Assembly (NCBI GenBank): GCA_963169105.1
Contig: OY720643.1
Span: 78,599,696 to 78,663,695 of the forward strand
Origin: Ceriagrion tenellum
Taxonomy: Eukaryota; Arthropoda; Insecta; Odonata; Coenagrionidae
DNA: 64,000 nt
Direction: 5' to 3'
The notes beneath the pieces were generated by a model. It saw only the letters and a list, made by a program, of their open reading frames with translations. It was not told where the DNA came from and did not search any database. The position numbers and the translations under genes were made by a program. Every line of letters starts with the position of its first letter. The first letter of the stretch is position 1. This document shows positions 56,267 to 64,000 of this stretch, one piece after another.

Positions 56267-56660
56267 TCATCATTGATCATTTAGCCATTACCATTCAAAC
56301 AATACGGACACAAAAGCGGCAATTGTGGAACGATTTAACAGGACACTGAAGACAAAGTTATGACGATACTTTACCAAATACTCCAATAAGCGGTACGTTG
56401 ACGTCCTTCAAAATGTACTCGATTCATACAACTCAACGGTCCAGAGTACTGTAAAGATGGCCCCATGCGATGTTAATGAACTTAATATGATTCAAGTTTG
56501 GAAAAACATGTACGGAAACGATATCAAAACGAGCAAAAGTCCACGTTTCAAAGTTGGAGATCACGTTAGAATTAGTAGGGAGATAGATAGTTTCAGGAAG
56601 GGAAACCGATCAAACTGGAATCATCATCAAACCATTTGTTCGACGAGATGCTAGAGAAAG
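56267..56660 (+). pseudogene. DNA-transposon integrase, C-terminal part
   Basis: With at least one frameshift: NTDTKAAIVERFNRTLKTKL, KRYVDVLQNVLDSYNST, KMAPCDVNELNMIQVWKNMY and FKVGDHVRISREIDSFRKGN. The KAAIxERFNRTLK motif is the last catalytic region (E) of the integrase core. The core between the WQADL and this motif is partly missing. Same original gene as 50947-51090 and 54890-55018. Confidence 0.65.
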
Positions 56661-57171
56661 GACTTGAACGGCGATTGCTACAGCGTGGCTGAGTGACATA
56701 CAACCGTGCCCATTGAACTCAGGGTGAGAGATCAGCAGGCATAGACATGTTCAAACCTGCCGTGGCGCGCTTGCTGATTACCGGTAACAGTAACAGTACC
56801 AGTCCTGTTATTACATTGCCACACCTCGTAATTATGCAGTGTTGCAGAACCACATTCATTAACATTAAGAGCGAAACAGTACCGCAGCTGATGAGGTTGT
56901 GATCAATCGCAGGATATTTGGACACGATACAATGTTTCAAGACGGACAAAAATCTTACGCAAATTGGTTCCAGACCTCCTACCCCCCCTATCCATAAGAC
57001 AAAGTAAGATAATCCCAACCCCCACCACCCCCAAAAATGTCTGAAGTAATACTTGAATGGCCCCCAAATGAAGAAAGAGCGGAGCCTGTGGATAATAGTT
57101 TAAGGAAGACGGGACGGATGGGTCGGTAATGTACTGCGGCATGAGATATAGGTGAAGGGGATTTTAGAAGG
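56661..57171. other. Unassigned spacer
   Basis: Contains C-rich tracts near 56980-57040 and a small TAACAGTAACAGTACCAG repeat. No gene recognised. Confidence 0.4.
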
Positions 57172-58238
57172 GATCTACATCTACATACTATCCTGCGAGT
57201 CACCGTATGGGCATGTGGCAGGAGGTGCTAGGACACCAGCCGTGCAAAGATGTAAGGGATAAGTTTTTGGGAGGAGAAATGGTGACGTGTATTATGAGAG
57301 TGTATTTAGAGGAGCTCAGTTTCTATTGTGATTGCTTATTGAGCGTGGAAAGAACGAGCTTTTGTACCTATCTGTTCGGAAATATATCTCCCTTATTTTG
57401 TCACTTCCGTCAGACCTAGAGATATAGTGAGGCGTCATGGTAATATTCTCTTGTAATATATTGTGTCGCTCTGAAACACACCAGTTCTGAATTTCTCAAG
57501 CAAGCTATGCCTAGCGTGTAGCTCATGATTCTCTAGGGGCTCCCACCTTATTCCCTCTAAAAGTTGTGAAACACTATATGTTCGCTCGTAGCAGTTTTTA
57601 ACGAAGCGTGCACCTTTTCTTTGTATTTATTAATTTTTTTGGTACAATCTTTATGACCAGGGTCTCAAATACTCGCGGCGTATTCGAGGTGTGGCCTAAC
57701 CAGAGCGAAGTAGCATCTCTCTTTTGCTTTTTCATCCGAGGACCTTCCTATTATATGTTTTACTAAAAGTAGTTTCTTTAATGCTGTACCACATAAGTTT
57801 TGTATGTGTAATCCCCACGATATATCAGATGTTAAGGCAATTCCAAGGTATTTTAATGTATCTGAAGATTTTATGTTAACTCTACCCACAGTAGGTGTAG
57901 TATTTTTGTGATGACTAAGCTGAGGACATTGCCTAAAATGCCTATTTTTTCTTTTACTCAGGAAACCAATTTTTTGAATATATAAGTTCATTTAGGATCA
58001 TTTAAGGCGAAAGTAAGGCAATTTTTTCTGCCTGAAAATGCCTATTTTACCTGTTTATGCCTTTTTCTGCCGATATCGCCTATTTAAGGGCCTAAGAAAG
58101 CAATATTCTTCTCACCGTCTCCAAACTTCTCTTTAGTACGGAGCTAGTCTGTTATTTCAGTTTCATTTTTATTATATCAAGGTTGAAAAAATGTCAATAA
58201 ACATGCATAGAGAAAATTCATCCTAAGTATTATTATAT

Positions 58239-58492
58239 TGTTAGCGGCAAGAATTAAAATCCGCGCGGACGCACGAACATCACAGCGGAAGGATACCTTA
58301 TCAGGGGAGAACTATCTGGCGCAGCGGAGTGTGTGCTACGGCCCTGAGTTGGAGAAGAGGAGCTACCTTGTCTGGAGGCGATACATAGCTGTATGAGCCC
58401 TGGCTTGGGAAAGAGCTCTTGGAGTCTCAAAGACCAAATAAAGTTCTGAAAAGATACCAGTCCTTGGCTTCCTTCTTTTTTTGAATCTAACA
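58239..58492 (+). mobile_element. Solo LTR (254 bp) nested in the hAT element
   Basis: TGTTAGCGGCAAG at the start and GAATCTAACA at the end (inverted TGTTAG/CTAACA), AATAAA at 58437-58442, 4-base direct repeat ATAT on each side. No internal retroelement sequence, so this is a recombined solo LTR. Family not identified. Confidence 0.65.
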
Positions 58493-58545
58493 ATATAAAG
58501 AGTATTAAAAAAAACTATGGTAATTTTACGTGATGCGTACATGCG

Positions 58546-59455
58546 ATGGTTTCAATTGCCAAAAACTTGTTTTTGAAGGCACAACTAAGTATTGCTGAGT
58601 TTAAAGAGATGCTGCCCGAAGTTGCTGTGCCTTCACAGCCATTACTGATATTATGGGGAACATGGCTAAATACTGCATTATACTCAGCAGTTAAAATTAA
58701 TGAAATATATCTAAATAAAGAAGAAACAAACTGTATTCTCGAATCCGAAGCTGCAGAGTTGAATCTCGATGTCGACGCAGATCCTACGTTTATCAGATGC
58801 AATTCTGGTTAACTATAATCAATCAAGTCATCGCTGGAAGCAAGAGAACTACTCCTTGAAACAGCTACAGAGAAAATCTGAACTGTGGAGGGTGACCTTT
58901 TTGACATACCAAGTGATGTGGAAAAATCCATTGCTCAAGAATTTAAGACGTTATACTGATAAACCCTGAATGGGAATACATTAGTTAGGTGGAAGACATT
59001 TTATGAGGAAATTATATGGCTCTAATACTAAAGAAGAGTCCATTAGAACTGATATTGTTGGTGAGGTATATTACCAAAAATTTTTAATTTTTCTTATAAG
59101 GAAATAAATTTTACGAAGCTAGAAATCCATTCAGGACAATTTAAAACGAAAAAAATCACGTTGTTACTGCATTTAAATGCCAATTTAATCGCTTTGAGCC
59201 ATTTTATGCTTATATTGCCGATGTGAAGGTCTAAAATTGCAAGAATCGCATACCGTACCGAATTTTTATATCCGCGTCTGCAAAAGGAAAGGTTATGCAA
59301 ATGAACCCTGGTTGGGAAGATATCCAGAAAATTGCAGACATTTTTTCAGGAACTTCGGTTGCTCCAGGACCAAAGATGACAGCTGAAGAGCTTGCATCAT
59401 TTAAGTATTGCCCTATCATCTCGTGTGAGGTTGAGAGGTCATTTTCATGCAATTG
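58546..59455 (+). pseudogene. hAT transposase remnants
   Basis: Two separated coding pieces. The first (58546-58812) has EFKEMLPEVAVPSQPLL and the W-G-T-W-L motif; the usual Arg before it is Ile. A frameshifted stretch follows (58840-58970). The second (59296-59455) carries the C-terminal dimerisation motif and then an in-frame stop. Inactive. Confidence 0.65.
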
Positions 59456-59689
59456 AAATATCCTCTTGGCATCAGTTTACAGGAGAACATTTAGAGAAAT
59501 ATGCTATTGTAAATTGTAATGTTACTTCAAATAAGTAAACCTTTTGTATTTTATGTTTCTTCAATTTATAAGCTAATTTTATTTGGAGTTTTATCCTCTT
59601 TCCTCTCCGTTAGTTTTACCGAAAAGTAATCGTGCATCTTAGCCCAAGCTTTAAATTTCAGATTCCTCTTTGCGGCAATAAACCGCATT

Positions 59690-59880
59690 ATGCCGGTGGC
59701 GGTGGGGTGAAGTCTTCACCTGCTAATCTTGGAATTACGGGTTCGAGTCCCACCTGGGTATTTCATCGCCTAAGGCGTAGATGTATGTCAAATTCTGTTT
59801 GTCTGCTCTCTGGAAAACTTGATAACAGGCTTAGCCTATTGGTATTCCAGGGCCAGCAGAATCGTCCGAAATGTAAAAAA
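59690..59880 (+). mobile_element. tRNA-derived SINE nested in the hAT element
   Basis: Head CCGGTGGCGGTGGGGTGAAG with B box GGGTTCGAGTCCC about 45 bases on, then CACCTGGGTA and a body unrelated to tRNA. A shorter relative is at 3371-3530. The end near 59880 is approximate. Confidence 0.65.
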
Positions 59881-60222
59881 TATTTTAAGCGCCTATTTTA
59901 AGTGCCTATTTTGAAATTTTCAGAGCGTATTCAGGCTGCCTATTAATTCATTTTTAGTGCCTAAATGTCCTCAGCTTAGTGATGACTTTCGCAGAAGTTA
60001 GCTGTGGTGCATTTGTTGATATTTAATTCCAGCCCCTACTCCTGGCATTACGATTGAGCGTTATAAAGGTCAAATGATAGAACACCAAAGTCCGTGTCAT
60101 CACTTATTTCACGGTAAAAACTGTATCGTCTGCAAATAATATTAATTTACTGCTAATTTGAGAACTCAAGTCATTATTATAAATAATGAATAAAAGAGGG
60201 TCAATCACGCTTCTTTCAGGAG

Positions 60223-60370
60223 GATGACAGAAGGCAAAATGTTGGAGGTAGACCTACACTGGAGTACTGGAAGTAGATAATGGAGGACATGGGATGTGGA
60301 CGGTTGTCAGAAATGAAGAGGATGGTAGAAAATAGAAAGGTGGAGGGCGGTCGCGAACCAAACCTGATAT
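60223..60370 (+). pseudogene. Small non-LTR C-terminal relic
   Basis: Plus frame: GGRPTLEYWK, then EDMGCGRLSEMKRMVENRK. GRPxLEYxxQ...ENRxxW is the family A-like C-terminal signature. Broken by a stop. Confidence 0.5.
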
Positions 60371-60587
60371 ACTGACAACTAGAGAAGAATAGTGACTCCT
60401 GATCCTCTAATAAGTAAATTAGTCGCTAGAGTGAACAAATACCGTGGCGCTATCAACATTCCGAAAGAGGTTCGTGAACACTTAAATAATCCGCGGACTT
60501 AGCGGACGAGTATGACGAATGAGAATCAGAAGAATCCGACTAGAACTCTGAAAAATAATGAGATATAAAGGTTATTTAATGTGATTT
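60371..60587. other. Short unassigned stretch
   Basis: Between two non-LTR relics; nothing recognised. Confidence 0.4.
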
Positions 60588-61175
60588 AGGTTAGGCCACA
60601 CCTCGAATACGCTGCGGGAATTTTGGACCATAGTCATAAATATTTAACCAAAAAGATTTATAAAATACAAAGGAAATCAGCGCACCTCGAATACGCTGCG
60701 GGAATTTTGGACCATAGTCATAAATATTTAACCAAAAAGATTTATAAAATACAAAGGAAATCAGCGCGCTTCGTTAGAAACTGCTACGAGCGTACATATA
60801 GTGTCTCACAACTTTTAGAGGGATTAAGGTGGGAGCCCCTAGAGACTCGGAGACTACACGCTAGGCTTAGATTGCTTGAGAAATTCAGAACTGATGTTTT
60901 TCAGAGCGACATAGAGAATATTATCATGACGCCTCACTCATCTCTAGGTCTGACAGAAGCGATAGAATAAGAGAGATTCACTGCCTGACAGATAGGTAAA
61001 AAAATCGTTCTTTCCGGGCTCAATAAGCGAACACAATAAAAACTGAGCTCCACTAAATATACTCTCATAATACACGTCACCATCTCACCTTCCAAAGATT
61101 TACATATTTATACGGCTGGTGAACTAACACCTCCTGCCACATGCCCATGCGGCGGCTCGCAGGGTATGAAGTAGA
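60588..61175 (+). mobile_element. 5'-truncated non-LTR retrotransposon, family C, third copy
   Basis: Encodes LEYAAGILDHSHKYLTKKIY, ARFVRNCYERTYSVSQLL, RLHARLRLLEKFRTDVFQSD, stop at 60968-60970, then a 3' UTR ending CTCGCAGGGTATGAAGTAGA. Corresponds to the minus copy at 57172 and the plus copy at 53539. Contains an 84-base in-frame tandem duplication. Confidence 0.8.
60599..60766 (+). repeat. 84-base in-frame tandem duplication within the non-LTR copy
   Basis: CACCTCGAATACGCTGCGGG starts at 60599 and again at 60683; the 28-residue unit beginning HLEYAAGILD is repeated without change. Confidence 0.9.
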
Positions 61176-62205
61176 TGTATATTTGATCGAAATAAATAAA
61201 TAAATTTGCATTTAAATGACATTGCAATGTTCAATTAATTATAATTTGTTTTCAGTTTCATCAACAAACTTTCACAGTTCACTGAGAATTGGATCCATTT
61301 CACGTTCGTATTCATCCGTCTGACCACTTTTTGTTCTAACATTTACTTTTTAAAGTAAATTTAAGCTTTCAAATTCAAATAATATGAGGACGCTGTAATT
61401 CTAAGCTTAGTATTTGAACATATCGGTTTTTTTTTAAGAAACCCATATTTTTTCGTGAAATTTTGGAGTAATTTTACCCCCGCTTTTCCTCCTCATATAA
61501 TTCATGTTGTGAAATTTAAGGGAAGAAATGAAATGAAAATTGTAAATTAACCATTCAGCTACTATTATCATTGTAATGTGGTAAACATTTTATCTTTGTC
61601 TCAGTTTTTCGCGATCCGAACCCCTGTGGAGCATTTTCATTTCTTAACAGAATTCATACTTACAAGCGGACTTATACTAAAAATGTTGACTAAAATAACA
61701 ACTCTGTCTCTTCTTTCTGTACAATAAATATTTTGTAAATAGGTACAATTTTTTCTTATTGTATTCCATGAAGTACAGGCATCAATGTTAAATTTAGGAC
61801 TTGACCTATTTTAATTGATATTTAATTGTGTTCCAATATTAACACTTCGCCTGCTGGTCTTTAAATTGAAGGTCCTCTCATAAAAACTGCGGATTTCATA
61901 CACTTATCTGGATTGTGAAGGAAGGCTCTCTAAAATCTAAGTTAATGAACCTTTTTTTTGCATTAAGATTAATTTTGATTTTTTGTGATCATATGTATGT
62001 CTATCAGGAAGACTGCAGCTATACCATTACGTCCAGTTGCCATTCAACTATGATATACCATGGACGTCCTCGCAAATCTATCGCCTTTCTCAGAAAATAT
62101 AGGAGAACGTGCCATTACGGCCATAGCACTCAAAGTACGAATTCCTTTGCATCGCTTGGAATTAGAGATCGAATTACTTTTAAAAGAAAAATTTGATATC
62201 ATTCT
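61176..62205. other. Unassigned spacer
   Basis: AT-rich; a 72-codon frame at 62060 runs into the duplicated block. No gene recognised. Confidence 0.45.
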
Positions 62206-63592
62206 AGATACGCCGCTTGTTACTGAGTATGTCAATCGACAAAGGTTCCCTACCCCCACCGTCAATTCATTTCTCTGACGAGTTCCCTCGCAAGGTCTTC
62301 CGTTTTGCCGTGAAAGCTTCTTATGTATTGATCACTCTTGTTGCCTTCATGTTCTCCCGATACCAAATGTCTTTCTCTTCTACATTTCGAAACGGTCGTC
62401 ATTTTACACCCCATTCCGTGATCACACTGTCAATGAAGTCCAGTTAGAACCGGTATTAGCGTGCTCGACTCCCATTCTGAAGGTCACAGGTTCGAGACTA
62501 AGGTTCGAAAAAAATTTTCCTGGCTGGCCAGCCAACTTTTGCACGCTGACCGAATTTAACCCCCCGCTACTGAGAGGCAGCAGTAACAGGAGATGACATT
62601 TATGGCGCAGATCAAGGAGATCGGACCGGTATCATCAGTCACACCTTCGAACGAGAGTGAAGTTCACAGAATCAGCCGAGGTCCTGTGATGTGGAAATCA
62701 ACGGGTAAACCACCACATTAGTCTCCCTAGAAGATGGAGCCCTGCATTCGTTAACGTGATGGAATTCTTCCCAGTAAATATTTCGGAGGTAAATTAGTCC
62801 CCTAATCGGATATCCGGATGGGGACTTCTGGGAGGGCTGCATCAGTCAGGAAGGACAAGTGCAGGATAGGGACATTGTCAAAATATGCCACAATTTTATT
62901 TCATTTTAGATACGTCGCTTGTTACTGAGTATGTCAATCAACAAAGGTTCCCTACCCCCACCGTCAATTCATTTCTCTGACGAGTTCCCTCGCAAGGTCT
63001 TCCGTTTTGCCGTGAAAGCTTCTTATGTATTGATCACTCTTGTTGCCTTCATGTTCTCCCGATACCAAATGTCTTTCTCTTCTACATTTCGAAACGGTCG
63101 TCATTTTACACCCCATTCCGTGATCACACTGTCAATGAAGTCCAGTTTGGACCGGTATCAGCGTGTTCGACTCCCATTCTGAAGGTCACAGGTTCGAGAC
63201 TAAGGTTCGAAAAAAATTTTCCTGGCTGGCCAGCCAACTTTTGCACGCTGACCAAATTTAACCCACCGCTACTGAGAGGCAGCAGTAACAGCAGATGACA
63301 TTTATGGCGCAGATCAAGGAGATCGGACCGGTATCAACAGTCACAGCTTCGAACGAGAGTGAAGTTCACAGAATCAGCCGAGGTCCTGTGATGCGGAAAT
63401 CAACGGGTAAACCACCACATTAGTCTCCCTATAAGATGGAGCCCTGCATTCGTTGACGTGATGGAATTCTTCCCAGTAAATATTTCGGAGGTAAATTAGT
63501 CCCCTAATCGGATATCCGGATGGGGACTTCTGGGAGGGCTGCATCAGTCAGGAAGGACAAGTGCAGGATAGGGACAATGTCAAAATATGCAA
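62206..63592. repeat. 702-bp tandem duplication with SINE-like heads
   Basis: Unit 1 62206-62890 and unit 2 62908-63592 start AGATACG(C/T)CGCTTGTTACT and end GCAGGATAGGGACA, with few differences. Each holds a tRNA-like head: TTAGCGTGCTCGACTCCC (GCGTGTTCG in unit 2) and B box GGTTCGAGAC at 62489-62498 and 63191-63200, followed by a conserved body (CCAGCCAACTTTTGCACGCT). The segment before the head has unclear origin. Confidence 0.85.
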
Positions 63593-64000
63593 CAAGCGAA
63601 CCGATAGTCTTACACAACTAATGGAAAGATAAGGTTGAATGAATGAATAATTTATTAATTGTCCTGGGGATATACCCCTTAAGAACAAAAGCAGTTTACA
63701 TTTTTTTGAGCAACATAAAGAGCAAAATCAACAATTTGGACAGTAACATAATGAAAAAATTAAGTATGAATTAATACCATTTTACAATGCTGAATGCAAC
63801 GTTTTTTGGAAATCATATCATATAACAAATTCATCTGCATACATTTATGGATTTACATTAATTACAACAATATGCAAAATTACAACAATATGCAAAATAA
63901 TAACAACATTTAGTGGTCAGAAAGTAACATATTATAATATTTCATCTTAAAACTAGCAACAGAAGAACAATTTTTATGTTTTTGGGCAGGGTGTTCCAGA
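63593..64000. other. Window end, unassigned
   Basis: AT-rich with a short direct repeat (TTACAACAATATGCAAAA near 63861-63898). GAATGAATAATTTATTAATTG followed by CCTGGGGATATACCCC could be a retroelement end; not resolved. Confidence 0.35.

Larger units (their letters stand above)
57916..59978 (+). mobile_element. hAT transposon relic nested in the non-LTR element (2063 bp)
   Basis: Flanked by GTGATGAC at 57908-57915 and 59979-59986, a perfect 8-bp duplication. Ends TAAGCTGAGGACATT and inverse. Transposase fragments on the plus strand: 58546-58812 (PLLILWGTWLNTALY, like the RWGTW motif of arthropod hAT enzymes) and 59296-59455 (ASFKYCPIISCEVERSF, the C-terminal dimerisation domain), both broken. 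Contains a solo LTR and a SINE. Confidence 0.82.
57172..60222 (-). mobile_element. Non-LTR retrotransposon, family C, minus strand, disrupted
   Basis: The 3' end is at 57172 (inverse of a GTAGATGTAGAT tail). The minus frame 57665-57907 gives TLKYLGIALTSDISWGLHIQ, ERCYFALVRPHLEYAASI. Beyond the nested hAT (57916-59978) the same frame continues: LELNINKCTTANFC and, at about 60118-60137, LFADDT, the catalytic motif of the reverse transcriptase, preceded by PLLFIIYNNDLSS. 5'-truncated near 60222. Several stops; inactive. Confidence 0.8.

Noticed and set aside
59690..59880. Functional tRNA gene
   Set aside because: The B box is good but the acceptor stem does not pair and a non-tRNA body follows; it is a SINE head.
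62217..62447. 76-codon plus ORF, repeated at 62919
   Set aside because: It repeats because the whole 702-bp block is duplicated; no domain recognised on either strand.
1..64000. CRISPR arrays, bacterial operons or prophage
   Set aside because: The window shows spliced animal-type coding sequence and eukaryotic transposons; no regularly spaced identical repeats of CRISPR type occur.

Overview
The window is eukaryotic, AT-rich nuclear DNA, most likely from an insect. It has long introns with GT/AG junctions, a myosin gene of animal type, and many arthropod-style mobile elements: TTAA-flanked MITEs, Harbinger-type MITEs, hAT, Penelope-like, Ty3/gypsy and non-LTR elements, and tRNA-derived SINEs. 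The sequence alone does not fix the species.

Bases 1-25932 hold the 3' part of one plus-strand gene. Seventeen coding exons (224-25932) join without a frame break: every exon has an AG before it and a GT after it, the phases agree, and the sum is 3723 bases, or 1240 codons plus stop. The product reads MyTH4, FERM, MyTH4, FERM. This is the cargo-binding tail of an unconventional myosin, best matched to class XV (Drosophila Myo10A/sisyphus type). The motor and neck exons lie upstream of the window. The second FERM domain carries a roughly 100-residue Ala/His/Pro/Gln-Asn low-complexity insert encoded in the exon at 16080-16615.

The introns carry inserted DNA: a SINE relic, two TTAA MITEs with subterminal hairpins, a near-perfect 63-base-arm hairpin (4087-4228), a TA-flanked MITE, and in the largest intron a 2.3-kb foldback-type element built from CACTG-rich repeats (18634-20969).

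From about 25.9 to 31.6 kb is the 3' UTR and AT-rich spacer with no gene I can support. From 31.6 kb to the end I see no host gene, only layered transposon remains. These include a head-to-head pair of Penelope-like fragments (31.6-32.1 kb), two 430-bp copies of a Harbinger-type MITE with clean TTA/TAA duplications (36487-36916 and 52852-53281), fragments of two related non-LTR families (36.2-42.1 kb), a 98-bp insertion with a 13-bp target duplication (43.9 kb), and an internally deleted Ty3/gypsy element whose LTR, tRNA-Trp-type primer site and gag are readable (48.9-49.7 kb).

Two nests stand out. An integrase gene of a large DNA transposon (50.9-56.65 kb) is split by a 3.8-kb composite element, itself hit by a MITE and a non-LTR element, and again by a 1.07-kb long-TIR element. 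In 57.2-60.2 kb, a minus-strand non-LTR element was hit by a hAT element (8-bp duplication GTGATGAC), which in turn holds a solo LTR and a SINE. The window ends with a 702-bp tandem duplication carrying SINE-like heads.
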